Assembly: GCA_963205455.1 (NCBI GenBank)
Contig: CAUJJL010000069.1
Span: forward strand, 29,914-93,913
Reading direction: 5' to 3'
Source: Verrucomicrobiota bacterium
GTDB taxonomy: Bacteria > Verrucomicrobiota > Verrucomicrobiia > Opitutales > Opitutaceae
Length of the DNA stretch: 64,000 nucleotides
Below the pieces are notes generated by a model. That model searched no databases, had not been told where the DNA came from, and saw nothing but the letters and a program-made list of their open reading frames with translations. Positions 1 through 8,587 of this stretch are shown in pieces (positions within the stretch are counted from its first letter, which is position 1; every line of letters begins with the position of its first letter). The translations under genes and the position numbers were made by a program.

Positions 1-467
1 ACATCCCGGATGTATTCCGTCGTTCCGTCACTCGTCGGCAAGGGACCGTTTGCACCTACGGTCCGCCCTTCCGGCGGAAGGTGTTCCTCAATCAAAGCCT
101 CGTCGTAATCCGAAAGCTTGATGCCTTTTCGTGCAAAGAACTTGATGCCGTTGTCGCCCGCAGGATTGTGCGACGCCGTAATCATCACTCCCAGCACGGC
201 TCCGTGATCGCGCACGCTGCGGGCAACCGCCGGCGTCGGCACCACTCCCAACGATACGACCTGCAACCCGCAGGCCTTGAGCCCGCTCGCCACGGCATCA
301 ACCAGGGAGGCTCCCGACGCGCGGGTGTCCCGACCGATGAACGCGACCCCTTCGCCACCGACCCAGCGTCCCGCGGCAAGCCCGAGCCTCGCGGCAAATG
401 CCTCGTTGATGACGGGACCGCCATAGGGTCCACGAACGCCGTCCGTCCCAAAGTAAATTCGCTTCAT
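1..467 (-). CDS. glmM: Phosphoglucosamine mutase GlmM (N-terminal part, runs off the left edge)
   Basis: The visible part encodes about the first 155 residues of an alpha-D-phosphohexomutase. It begins MKRIYFGTDGVRGPYGG, and the catalytic phosphoserine loop TASHNP lies near residue 100. The TDGVRG start is characteristic of GlmM, which converts glucosamine-6-phosphate to glucosamine-1-phosphate for UDP-GlcNAc, the precursor of peptidoglycan and lipid A. The ATG overlaps the TGA of trpD as ATGA, so translation is probably coupled to trpD; I see no strong Shine-Dalgarno sequence of its own. The C-terminal domains lie outside the window. The alternative is another phosphomannomutase/phosphoglucomutase paralogue, but the N-terminus fits GlmM better. 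Confidence 0.85.
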   Translation of the reverse strand, partial: MKRIYFGTDGVRGPYGGPVINEAFAARLGLAAGRWVGGEGVAFIGRDTRASGASLVDAVASGLKACGLQVVSLGVVPTPAVARSVRDHGAVLGVMITASHNPAGDNGIKFFARKGIKLSDYDEALIEEHLPPEGRTVGANGPLPTSDGTTEYIRD

Positions 468-1510
468 GAAGAAAAATAGAATTCCTGTGTCGCCGAGATC
501 TTTCGCCGCACCGCTCCACCGAGCAGGAGGTCGCGCGCCGCATCCGCGCCTTCGCAGATTGAGGGGACTTTCTCCGTGATCCACAGGGCGGTCGCTGCAT
601 TCAGCACAATGGTGTCCACAAGCGACCCCGGACCCTTCCCCGCAAGGAGGGAATCGACGATCGCAAGATTCTCAGTCACATCCCCGCCGCGCAGCCCGTC
701 GAAGGTGGATCGGGTGAAACCGAGTTCCTCCGCCTGCCACCACCCATCGATCGAACGCAGGCGCCCGACGCCGCGGACGCGGTTGGACGTCGCCGTCGTG
801 AGTTCATCGATGCCCTTGCCTTCACCCAGCACTCCGTGGACGGCCAAGCCCGCCTTTGTGCCAAGAAGGTCGAGCACATCGGCAAGCTTGCTCACCCACG
901 GCTCTGAAAAGACGCCGAGCAGAATGTGCGCCGGCCGTCCGGGGTTCAGCAGGGGACCAAGAATGTTGAATACGCTCCGCTGTCCCCGAGCCGCAAGCGT
1001 CCTGCGCACGGGCGCGATGTGTTTGAAGGCGGGATGGTAACCCGGTGCGAAAAAGAAGACGTAGCCGAGATCGGCGAGCGCGCGGCGAAGGGTTTCCGGG
1101 GAGGCATCCAGCTTGACGCCAAGCGCCGACAGCAGGTCTGCGCTCCCGCATTTTGACGTGATGCCCCGGTTGCCGTGTTTCATGACCGGCACGCCCGCGC
1201 ACGCGAGGACCAGCACCACCAGGCTCGAGATATTGAATCCTCCCGCATGATCTCCACCCGTCCCGACGATATCGATCGCCCGATCCGCCCACGCGCCCAC
1301 GCCAGGGTCAATGGCACGCGCGCGGAAATTTCTGGCAAATGCGGCGACCTCCGCAGCCGTCTCGCCCTTCTTGGAAAGCGCCGCGAGAAAATCAACCTTA
1401 TCGACCTCGGGGACTCCTTCCTCCGCAAGCGCCGCTGCTGCGAGATCCACCTCAGCCGGAAAAAGCTCCATTCCGGCAATGATTTTGCGAGTAAGTGGTT
1501 CCAGCGCCAT
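464..1510 (-). CDS. trpD: Anthranilate phosphoribosyltransferase TrpD
   Basis: This 348-residue protein transfers the phosphoribosyl group of PRPP to anthranilate, the second committed step of tryptophan synthesis. The glycine-rich GTGGD loop (residues 83-87), NISS (93-96) and MKHGNRGITSKCGSAD (from about 110) are the PRPP and anthranilate binding signatures. I chose the ATG giving MALEPLTRKI because the family begins there; an in-frame extension to 1696 would run into the divergent uppP gene and looks non-coding. The stop overlaps the glmM start as ATGA, an unusual pairing of a tryptophan gene with an amino-sugar gene. trpA lies about 8 kb away, so the trp genes are dispersed. Confidence 0.93.
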   Translation of the reverse strand: MALEPLTRKIIAGMELFPAEVDLAAAALAEEGVPEVDKVDFLAALSKKGETAAEVAAFARNFRARAIDPGVGAWADRAIDIVGTGGDHAGGFNISSLVVLVLACAGVPVMKHGNRGITSKCGSADLLSALGVKLDASPETLRRALADLGYVFFFAPGYHPAFKHIAPVRRTLAARGQRSVFNILGPLLNPGRPAHILLGVFSEPWVSKLADVLDLLGTKAGLAVHGVLGEGKGIDELTTATSNRVRGVGRLRSIDGWWQAEELGFTRSTFDGLRGGDVTENLAIVDSLLAGKGPGSLVDTIVLNAATALWITEKVPSICEGADAARDLLLGGAVRRKISATQEFYFSS

Positions 1511-1588
1511 TTGCAGCGAGAGAGGCGAGGAGGCACCCCGGCGGCAAATAAATTTGCTACCGTCGCCCAAAACTGAAAGCCAAACCAC

Positions 1589-2638
1589 GTGCGATTGCTC
1601 CCTGCCGTCCTTTTTCCCTTGATCCTCGGCTTGTCGGCGTCGGCGCAGGGCCCGGAAAGAGTCATTCCCGTAATTCCTACGGACACCATTGAACACCCCA
1701 CCGCGCTGGCACCGACCGCGCCGCAGGATCTGAGACTTCGCCCAGGCGATGCCACCCTACTCGGGCTGGTTGAAGGCATCACGGAATTTCTCCCGATCTC
1801 CTCAACCGGTCATCTTATCATCGCGAGTCACGCGCTCGGACTCGAGGGTGAGGAGCCCCTGCGTGATGCTCAGGGTGAGATCCGTTGGTACAAACGCCCG
1901 TCGGAAAAACATCCGGCTGGCGAGCCCCTCACGCAAAAACTTGCGGCTGACACTTTCATCGTGGTGATCCAGGTGGGTGCCATCGCGGCGGTCGCGCTGC
2001 TCTATTGGGTAAAGATCCTGGGAATGCTGCGCGGGATCATCGGCAGGAACGGTCCAGGCATTCGCCTGCTGAGAAACATCATCCTGGCTTTCGCGCCTGT
2101 GGCTGCGGCAGGCTTCTATCTCGGCAAGTGGATCGATCGCCATCTCTTCTCAATCGGTGCGGTCGTCGCTGCGCTGATCAGCGGTGCCGTTCTGATGTTC
2201 GCGGCCGAGCGCTGGCGGAGGACCTCACCGAACGCCACCGACAGTCGCAAGGAACCCCACGACCTCACGGCACGCCAGGCGCTGGGCATTGGACTCATGC
2301 AGTGCCTTGCACTCTGGCCGGGAACAAGTCGCTCCATGGTCACGATGGTCGGAGGCTATTTCTGCGGACTGAGTCCCGCCCGCGCCGCCGAATTCAGCTT
2401 TCTGGTCGGCCTGCCCACACTCGCCGGAGCCGCCGCCTACAAGGGAATGCAGGCCGGTCCGGCGATGGTTGAGGTCTTCGGCTGGCCTCCCCTTCTTCTC
2501 GGCACCGCGGTCGCCGCCTGCTCCGCGGCAATCGCTGTGCGTTTCCTGGTTCGCTATCTCACCCATCACGGGCTCGCACTTTTCGCCGTCTACCGTCTGA
2601 TCCTAGCCGCCGTGCTCGCGGGCTGGTTCCTGACTTGA
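1589..2638 (+). CDS. uppP: Undecaprenyl-diphosphatase UppP (BacA family), N-terminally extended
   Basis: UppP recycles undecaprenyl diphosphate to the monophosphate carrier used for peptidoglycan and other envelope polymers. The active-site segments are present: EGITEFLPISSTGH at residues 62-75 and PGTSRSMVT from about residue 244, with several hydrophobic spans between and after them. At 349 residues it is longer than the usual ~270. The first 20 residues look like a signal peptide or extra membrane anchor, followed by a Pro/Thr-rich linker, and a hydrophilic insert (about residues 90-110) follows the first motif. The start is GTG; an internal start nearer the conserved core (about residue 53) is possible. 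It diverges from trpD across a 78-bp gap that must hold both promoters. Confidence 0.9.
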   Translation: MRLLPAVLFPLILGLSASAQGPERVIPVIPTDTIEHPTALAPTAPQDLRLRPGDATLLGLVEGITEFLPISSTGHLIIASHALGLEGEEPLRDAQGEIRWYKRPSEKHPAGEPLTQKLAADTFIVVIQVGAIAAVALLYWVKILGMLRGIIGRNGPGIRLLRNIILAFAPVAAAGFYLGKWIDRHLFSIGAVVAALISGAVLMFAAERWRRTSPNATDSRKEPHDLTARQALGIGLMQCLALWPGTSRSMVTMVGGYFCGLSPARAAEFSFLVGLPTLAGAAAYKGMQAGPAMVEVFGWPPLLLGTAVAACSAAIAVRFLVRYLTHHGLALFAVYRLILAAVLAGWFLT

Positions 2639-2676
2639 GTCAGTTCTCGACACATGGGGTGGCAGCAACTCGCCAC

Positions 2677-2691
2677 ACGCAGGAACTGCGT
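2677..2691. terminator. Short hairpin between convergent uppP and lpxB
   Basis: The arms ACGCAG and CTGCGT pair perfectly around a GAA loop in the 66-bp gap between the two convergent genes. There is no T-tract on either strand, so a role as bidirectional terminator is only suggested by position. Confidence 0.25.
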
Positions 2692-2704
2692 CCACCTTCG
2701 AACC

Positions 2705-3904
2705 TCACGCCTGCGCAAGCTGTTTCTCCACCCAACCGGAAGCCGTGATGCCGGCCGGATGCAGCAGAATTTTCCGCAATGAATCCGCCTGCGCCTTCGT
2801 TGCCCCGATTCGTTTTGCATCCTCGCACGCCAGCCTCAGTTCGCCCGCAAGCGCGTCGCCGGTCGCCGCTCCCTGGAGGTACTCCGGATACATCGCCTCA
2901 CCGAGGAGCAGGTTGGCGATGCCGAGGTACTTCACCCGCAGAAGCATCCGCCCCATCACATAGGTGAGCGGGTGCGCGCGATACGCGATCGCTCCGGGAA
3001 TCCCTGCGAGGGCGCATTGCAGCGACATCGTGCCGCTCGATGTGAGCACCGCGGACGCCGCAACCGGGCTTCCGGCTTCGACGAGTGAGATCCCCTTCGG
3101 CAGGGGCGTGCGTCGCACAACGTCAGCAATCAACTCGCTTGGATGCACCACGACGGCCGATCGGCGGCCGTAGGCACGATACCCTGCAAGCAGCGCGGGA
3201 AAGATGCGCGACACCGCCTGCTTTCGGCTTCCGGGAAGAAGCAGGATCGGCCCGCGCTCGTCATAGCTGACGGACGGCTGGTGCTCCGCATCGAGGAAAG
3301 GATGACCGACAAACGTCACCGGCAGAGTGGTGTCGGCGTAGCACCCCACCTCGAAGGGAAAGATCACCGCCAGCGCGTCGAGATCGCGTGCCATGGTGAA
3401 GCGGCGCTTTGCCTTCCAGGCCCAGATCTGCGGGGAAATGTAGAAAAGCGTCTTCACGCATCCTCCACCCTTCACGCTCACACCTCGCTCACGAAGCGCC
3501 GCGGCCAGCCGGAGATTGAAGCCGGGATAGTCCACAAAGAGGACCGCCCGCGGACGATGTTCCGATATCCATGCGACCGTCGCGTCAAACAGGGCGCGAA
3601 AAAAGGAGTAGTTCTTCAGGACTTCGACCAGTCCGACAACCGACGACGCCGTCAGATCGTGCAGCAATTGCGCTCCCGCCTCCGCCATTTCCGGGCCGCC
3701 CAGAGCGGCAATCCGCAGTCCCGGAGAAGAAACCCGCAGCGAGCGGATCAGCCGCGCCGCATGCTCGTCGCCGGAATGCTCGCCCGCGACCATCAACAGA
3801 TCGACGCCATCTCCAAGCGGCGGAGGCAGGAACACTTCGCCCGGTGCCGCCCGACGCACCGGACGGAAGTTCAGTTCATAAAGTGGTGCCCGGATAGTCG
3901 TCAC
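2705..3904 (-). CDS. lpxB: Lipid-A-disaccharide synthase LpxB
   Basis: LpxB condenses UDP-2,3-diacylglucosamine with lipid X to form the tetraacyldisaccharide backbone of lipid A at the inner face of the inner membrane. The protein has 399 residues. Visible family features are MVAGEHSGDEHAARL near residue 38, the SSVVGLVEVLKNY segment, YISPQIWAWKAKR in the middle and LLLPGSRKQAV further on. The start used is GTG, 17 bp downstream of the stop of the Gfo/Idh gene, and adds about 37 residues before the usual LpxB beginning; the internal ATG (MVAGEHSGD) is an alternative. It is the last gene of a minus-strand run of outer-membrane biogenesis genes. Confidence 0.92.
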   Translation of the reverse strand: MTTIRAPLYELNFRPVRRAAPGEVFLPPPLGDGVDLLMVAGEHSGDEHAARLIRSLRVSSPGLRIAALGGPEMAEAGAQLLHDLTASSVVGLVEVLKNYSFFRALFDATVAWISEHRPRAVLFVDYPGFNLRLAAALRERGVSVKGGGCVKTLFYISPQIWAWKAKRRFTMARDLDALAVIFPFEVGCYADTTLPVTFVGHPFLDAEHQPSVSYDERGPILLLPGSRKQAVSRIFPALLAGYRAYGRRSAVVVHPSELIADVVRRTPLPKGISLVEAGSPVAASAVLTSSGTMSLQCALAGIPGAIAYRAHPLTYVMGRMLLRVKYLGIANLLLGEAMYPEYLQGAATGDALAGELRLACEDAKRIGATKAQADSLRKILLHPAGITASGWVEKQLAQA

Positions 3905-3921
3905 ACCTGGCTCCGGTTTCG

Positions 3922-4908
3922 TCAGCGCTTCGCGCCCGCGCGGATCTGGGCGGTGATCGCGATGGCCAGTTCGAGCGCAGTCTTGCCCAGCACGGCGTCG
4001 ACCTTCGGTCGGCAGGCCCGGGCAACGCTGTCGACGAAGTGCGCCAGCTCGCGCGCCAGCGGTTCCCCTTTTTCGATCGGCACCGGCACGAGCGGCACCG
4101 CCGCGAGGTCCCCCGGCTTGATTTCGCCCGCCTGGATGCGCGCCGCGTACTCCAGCATGCCGGCGCGCCTCACGAGGTGACCCGATTGGTTCATGAAATC
4201 AAACGAAAGGTACGCGCTCGACTGGAACACGCGGATCTCCCGCACCTTCTTCAAGCTCATGCGGCTCGCGCTGAGATTTGCCACACATCCGTTGGCGAAC
4301 TGGATGCGAGCATTGGCTATATCCTCCGTCGCCGACAGCACACTGAGCCCGACGCTGTCGATCTTTTCCACGGGCGATTTCACGAGTTCGAGCACGATGC
4401 CGATGTCGTGTATCATGAGATCCAATACAACGCCAACCTCAGTGCCCCGCGGCGTGAACGGCGCCAGACGCTCCGTGGTGATAAAACGCGCGTCGCTCAC
4501 CTCCTTTTCCAGAAAGGCCATCACCGGATTAAAATGCTCGATGTGCCCGACCTGCACCAGAACACCGGCCGCCTTGGCCGCAGCCAGGACCTCCTCCGCC
4601 TCGGGCAGTGTTGCCGTCAGAGGCTTCTCGATCAGGAGATGGCAGCCCTGCGACAGCAGAGGAATCGCGACGGCTGCATGCTTGTCGGTCGGAACCACCA
4701 CCGACACGGCATCGCAGGCTTTTCCCAGCGCTTCCAGCGTCGCAAAGCGCTCCCCGCCGAACCGTCCCTGAATCTCCGCCGCGCGGGCGTCGTTGGTCTC
4801 GAAGAAACCTACGTAACGCGCACCCGGGAGCATGCTGTAGATGCGGGCATGATGCTGTCCGAGCGAACCGACTCCGGCGACTCCGCAGTGAATGAGTGAA
4901 TCAGACAT
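3922..4908 (-). CDS. Gfo/Idh/MocA-family NAD(P)-dependent oxidoreductase, GnnA-like by context
   Basis: This 328-residue protein has an N-terminal Rossmann fold (GVAGVGSLGQHHARIY) and the EKPLTATLPEAEEVL segment with the Lys-Pro conserved in sugar dehydrogenases of the Gfo/Idh/MocA family. I chose [12 protein letters not shown] as start because the upstream in-frame extension is low-complexity and antisense to lolD. Its start overlaps the lolD stop by 8 bp and it lies 17 bp before lpxB. In some bacteria a related enzyme, GnnA, oxidises UDP-GlcNAc at C3 before transamination by GnnB, giving amide-linked lipid A chains, and its gene lies beside lpx genes. No gnnB-like aminotransferase is visible here, so that function is inference; the family call is firm. 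Confidence 0.82.
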   Translation of the reverse strand: MSDSLIHCGVAGVGSLGQHHARIYSMLPGARYVGFFETNDARAAEIQGRFGGERFATLEALGKACDAVSVVVPTDKHAAVAIPLLSQGCHLLIEKPLTATLPEAEEVLAAAKAAGVLVQVGHIEHFNPVMAFLEKEVSDARFITTERLAPFTPRGTEVGVVLDLMIHDIGIVLELVKSPVEKIDSVGLSVLSATEDIANARIQFANGCVANLSASRMSLKKVREIRVFQSSAYLSFDFMNQSGHLVRRAGMLEYAARIQAGEIKPGDLAAVPLVPVPIEKGEPLARELAHFVDSVARACRPKVDAVLGKTALELAIAITAQIRAGAKR

Positions 4909-5584
4909 GGTGAAGCTGGCCCGCGCGCAGCAGCAGGACGCGGTCGGTCTTGGCGGCGTGGGCGACATTGTGGGTGACGAGGATGAGGGCGGTGCGCGTC
5001 GATGCACAGAGCCCGAGGAGGACATCGATCACGGCCTCGCCGGTCCTTTCATCGAGGTTACCGGTGGGTTCATCGGCAAGAAGCAGGCGTGGTTCATTGA
5101 CCAGGGCGCGCGCAACCGCGACGCGCTGGCGTTCGCCTCCCGAGAGCTGGGAAGGCAGGTGATGCGATCGCTCGGAAAGACCGACTTTCGATAGCAGATC
5201 CGATGCGCGTTTGCGGGCGGCGGCGTCCAGCCCGTCCCCGATGCGGCAGGGCATGAGGACGTTGTCCAACGCATTCAATTCGGGGATGAGGTAGAAGGCC
5301 TGAAATACCATCCCGAGATAGCGATTCCTCCGGAGCGTTGCGGCACGGGTCTCGATCGCTTCCTCACCCCAGTACAACCGCCCGGCATCGCTCGCATCAA
5401 GTCCCGCGAGAATGTTGAGCAGCGTTGATTTCCCCGCTCCCGATTCCCCGCGAATGGCGACGCTTTCCCCTTCCCTGATGGACAGGTCCACTCCGGTCAG
5501 GACATCAATGCGCCGATCTCCGCTCGGGTAGGACTTGCGGATTCCCTCCGCCCGCATGACCTCGCGTGAAACTCCCTCAGTCAT
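4901..5584 (-). CDS. lolD: Lipoprotein-releasing ABC transporter ATPase LolD
   Basis: This 227-residue ABC ATPase has Walker [10 protein letters not shown], the signature LSGGERQR and Walker [14 protein letters not shown], all in the order of the LolD/MacB/FtsE subgroup. LolD powers extraction of outer-membrane lipoproteins from the inner membrane. Its GTG or ATG start region overlaps the preceding permease gene by 8 bp and its stop overlaps the following oxidoreductase gene, so the run is translationally coupled. The adjacent LolC/E-type permease supports LolD over a macrolide exporter. Confidence 0.9.
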   Translation of the reverse strand: MTEGVSREVMRAEGIRKSYPSGDRRIDVLTGVDLSIREGESVAIRGESGAGKSTLLNILAGLDASDAGRLYWGEEAIETRAATLRRNRYLGMVFQAFYLIPELNALDNVLMPCRIGDGLDAAARKRASDLLSKVGLSERSHHLPSQLSGGERQRVAVARALVNEPRLLLADEPTGNLDERTGEAVIDVLLGLCASTRTALILVTHNVAHAAKTDRVLLLRAGQLHHV

Positions 5585-6809
5585 TGCGGAACGCCTCCAC
5601 GGGTTTGAGTCTGGCGGCCCGCCAGGCGGGAATCAGTCCCGCGAGCAGGGAAATGAGGATCGTCAGCACGATGATCGTCACCACGTCCGATGCCGCGGTG
5701 TGTGCAGGCAGGTTGGAAAACTGGTAGAAACGGCGCAACGCCTCGTCGCGCTGCGTCAGTCGCGCCAGCGTCATCACCACGTCGTTGCGCACGGCCAGCG
5801 CGAGAAAACCGAAACCGATGCCCAGCGCGGTGCCGATGATCCCGATCAGCAGTCCCTGCGAGCAGAAGCATGCGGCGATGGCAACCGGTCGCGCGCCGAG
5901 CGCACCGAGCAGCCCGATTTCCTTCGTTTTTCTGACGACGGAGATGAGCAGCGAGCTGGTCACAGAGAAGGCGGCGACGATCACGATAAACAGGAGCAGG
6001 AAGAAGATCATGCTCTTCTCAAGGTTGAGGACCCAGAGAAATGCCTCGAAGCTGTCCATCCACGAAAAGGCACGGACGCCGCGCGGCAGGCCCGCGGCAT
6101 TGATGCGCGCGGCGAGTTCGTCCTCCCCCACTCCCGCCTTCGCGCGGACATTGATGCCATGCACCGACGAGGTCAGGCCGTAAAGGTCCTGGGCGAGGCG
6201 GAGCGTGCAATACACCGTGCTGCTGTCCAGTTGCTGGTGCCCGATCTCGAGGATGCCGACGACCTTCACTTCACGAGGCAGGAAAACCTCATCACCGCGC
6301 AGCCGTTCCACCATCAGCGGCGAATAGATCTCCAGGCTCTCACCCACAACGATCCCCATCGAGCGGGCGAGTTCCGAACTCAGGATCACTGAGTCATCAT
6401 CGAGATCATCAAGCGATCCCACGCGCACGTAATGCGCCAGGTTCACCACGCGGTCCACCGACGCCAGGTCCAGTCCGCGCATCATCGGGTACGCGGGTTT
6501 TCCTTCGTGCAGCACCATCACCGCACCCGTGGCGTAGGGCGTCGCCGCCGCCACACCGGGCACACGCTCGATCTTTGCGATCAGTTCGCTCCAGTTGTCG
6601 ATCGGCAGCGCGCTCTTGACCTGCACCTCCCCCTCGGTCTCCACGATCATCCGCCGGATTTCGAAACCGAAGCCTCCCATCACGCTCATGACCACCACCA
6701 GCAGGGTAACCCCCAGGGCAACGCCCATGACCGAGATCGCCGTGAAGAACGGGAACCGGCGTCCCGCCGGGAAGAGCTGTCGCAGCGCCAGATAGAGGAA
6801 CCAGGGCAT
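5577..6809 (-). CDS. lolC: Lipoprotein-releasing ABC transporter permease LolC/LolE family
   Basis: This 410-residue permease has the FtsX/MacB topology. One membrane segment lies near the N-terminus (residues about 20-45, FFTAISVMGVALGVTLLVVV), followed by a large periplasmic domain, and three C-terminal membrane segments begin near residue 270. The N-terminal ALRQLFPAGRRFPFFTAISV is typical of LolC/LolE. Only one such permease gene accompanies lolD, so the complex may use a single homodimeric permease (LolF-like). The gene lies 88 bp downstream of lysS on the same strand. Assignment to C rather than E is not resolvable. Confidence 0.87.
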   Translation of the reverse strand: MPWFLYLALRQLFPAGRRFPFFTAISVMGVALGVTLLVVVMSVMGGFGFEIRRMIVETEGEVQVKSALPIDNWSELIAKIERVPGVAAATPYATGAVMVLHEGKPAYPMMRGLDLASVDRVVNLAHYVRVGSLDDLDDDSVILSSELARSMGIVVGESLEIYSPLMVERLRGDEVFLPREVKVVGILEIGHQQLDSSTVYCTLRLAQDLYGLTSSVHGINVRAKAGVGEDELAARINAAGLPRGVRAFSWMDSFEAFLWVLNLEKSMIFFLLLFIVIVAAFSVTSSLLISVVRKTKEIGLLGALGARPVAIAACFCSQGLLIGIIGTALGIGFGFLALAVRNDVVMTLARLTQRDEALRRFYQFSNLPAHTAASDVVTIIVLTILISLLAGLIPAWRAARLKPVEAFRND

Positions 6810-6897
6810 CGTCAGGTGCGGTGCGGCGATTCCTGAATCAGCGCCCGGTCATCATCCCGCCAACGTTGCAGATCTCAGCACAAGTCCGGTTCATGGC

Positions 6898-8397
6898 TCA
6901 CGGGGCTCCCGCCGCCGACTGCGTGCGGAGCTGCGGAAAATAGATGACATCACGAATGCTCTCCGCGCCCGAGAGCAGGATGCAAAGCCGGTCGATGCCG
7001 ATGCCCATGCCGCCCGCGGGCGGCATGCCGTGCTCGAGCGCGAGGATGAAATCATGGTCGATGTTCTGCTTCTCCTCTCCGGCCTGCGCCTCGAACATGC
7101 GCCGCTGCTCGATAGGATCGTTCTGCTCGCTGTAGGCCGGGGCGATTTCCATCCCGCCGATGATGAGCTCAAATACGTCCAGGACGCCGGGATCCTCATG
7201 GTTGAGCTTGGCGAGGGGACACAATTCCTTCGGAAGGTGTGTCACGAAGGTCGGCTGGATGAGCGTGGGCTCGATCTTCTTCGAGAAGATCTCATTCGTG
7301 ATCTCGAACTCCTCCCACTTGGGATCCACCTTCAGGTCAAGCGCCTCCGCTCCAGCGATCTTCTGATCCTTCGTCCGCTCAAACCAGTCGGCATCTCCGG
7401 TCGTCTCGCGGATGAGCTGCTTGTAGGGCACTTCGCGCCAGTCGCCCGAGAAATCGATCTCCAGGCCGCTCGCCGCATGCCGGATCTTTGACGTGCCAAG
7501 GACATCCGCGCAGAGCGATTGCAGCAAAGCCTTCACAAGTTCCATCATGCCGCGGAAGTCACTGTAGGCCTGATACACCTCAAGCATGGTGAACTCGGGA
7601 TTGTGTCGCCGCGAGATGCCCTCATTCCGGAAATTGCGGCCAATCTCGAACACACGGTCGATCCCGCCTACAAGGAGTCGCTTGAGGTAAAGCTCGAGCG
7701 AGATGCGCAGGAAAAAGTCCATGCCAAGCGCGTTGTGGTGCGTCGTGAAGGGCCGCGCCGCTGCGCCTCCGGCGACATTCTGCAACACCGGTGTCTCGAC
7801 TTCGATGAACTGCCTTGCTTCGAGAAAGCGGCGGATATGCGACACAATGCGCGACCTGAGAAGCAGGCGTTCACGCGACTCCCTGTTCACGATCAGATCG
7901 AGGTAGCGTTGGCGGTACACCTGCTCGGGGTCGCTCAGACCGTGCCACTTCTCCGGAAGCGGCCTCAGCGCCTTGGCGAGGAGGACAAAACGATCCACCC
8001 TCACGGTGATCTCGCCGGTCTTCGTCTTGAACAGCGTACCCTCCGCTCCGATGATGTCGCCCAGGTCGAGCTTCTTGAACGAGGCATAGGCCTCGTCGCC
8101 CACCACATCCTTCTTCACGTAGATCTGGATCGGCCCCGCCTCCGAGCCGCTCTGCTGGTCGAACAGCTTCACGAACTGGCTCTTCCCCATGTCGCGGATC
8201 ACAACAATCCGGCCGGCGACCGACACATTGACCGCGTTGTCCTGTCCATCGACATACAACTTTCTGGCGTCCCCGGAGAGATGGCTAACCGCAAAACTCG
8301 CGCGAAAGGGATCGCGCCCTGCTGCGCGCAGCTCATCGAGCTTGGCCATCCGTACGGCATGCTGGTCGTGGGTGTTGTCGATCGAAAGGTCGCTCAT
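6898..8397 (-). CDS. lysS: Lysyl-tRNA synthetase, class II (LysS)
   Basis: This 499-residue enzyme charges tRNA-Lys. An N-terminal OB-fold anticodon-binding domain (about residues 40-150) is followed by a class II catalytic core: motif 2 with FEIGRNFRNEGISRRHNPEFTM-type sequence near residue 265, and motif 3 GMGIGIDRLCILLSG near the C-terminus. I chose MSDLSIDNTHDQ as start. This ATG overlaps the TGA of a small upstream reading frame as ATGA and has no convincing Shine-Dalgarno sequence, so coupled initiation is plausible. It is the first well-recognised gene of the run leading to the lol and lpxB genes. Confidence 0.95.
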   Translation of the reverse strand: MSDLSIDNTHDQHAVRMAKLDELRAAGRDPFRASFAVSHLSGDARKLYVDGQDNAVNVSVAGRIVVIRDMGKSQFVKLFDQQSGSEAGPIQIYVKKDVVGDEAYASFKKLDLGDIIGAEGTLFKTKTGEITVRVDRFVLLAKALRPLPEKWHGLSDPEQVYRQRYLDLIVNRESRERLLLRSRIVSHIRRFLEARQFIEVETPVLQNVAGGAAARPFTTHHNALGMDFFLRISLELYLKRLLVGGIDRVFEIGRNFRNEGISRRHNPEFTMLEVYQAYSDFRGMMELVKALLQSLCADVLGTSKIRHAASGLEIDFSGDWREVPYKQLIRETTGDADWFERTKDQKIAGAEALDLKVDPKWEEFEITNEIFSKKIEPTLIQPTFVTHLPKELCPLAKLNHEDPGVLDVFELIIGGMEIAPAYSEQNDPIEQRRMFEAQAGEEKQNIDHDFILALEHGMPPAGGMGIGIDRLCILLSGAESIRDVIYFPQLRTQSAAGAP

Positions 8398-8576
8398 GGA
8401 ATCCGTGACGATGAGTTTGGAGGGCGGGCCGGGCAATTGCATTCTCCTCGCCTGAGCATCTCCGTTCCGGCCCGCAGCCAATCCTTGTCATCTGTCGCCT
8501 TCGGGCTGCCCGGAGTCGCAGGCTCCAGGTCGTACTTTTTGATGTCTTTTTCCGGCGTTTTGCTGCCAACTGTCAC
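8394..8576 (-). CDS. Small hypothetical protein translationally coupled to lysS
   Basis: This 60-codon frame starts with GTG and encodes a hydrophilic, charged peptide (TPEKDIKKYDLEPAT, then DDKDWLRAGTEMLRRG) with two cysteines near its end. I do not recognise the family. Two things support it: its TGA overlaps the lysS ATG exactly as ATGA, and the first 40 codons use GC-rich third positions and look protein-like. Against it, its start lies only 11 bp from the divergent trpA start, and the last ~15 residues are low-complexity. It could be a leader peptide, a coupled upstream gene or a chance frame. Confidence 0.4.
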   Translation of the reverse strand: MTVGSKTPEKDIKKYDLEPATPGSPKATDDKDWLRAGTEMLRRGECNCPARPPNSSSRIP

Positions 8577-8587
8577 CTTGACTGACC

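Noticed and set aside
3143..4180. A 345-residue plus-strand open frame antisense to lpxB and the Gfo/Idh gene
   Set aside because: It is Arg/Gln/Pro-rich with no domain, and covers two well-supported minus-strand genes; typical antisense frame of high-GC DNA.
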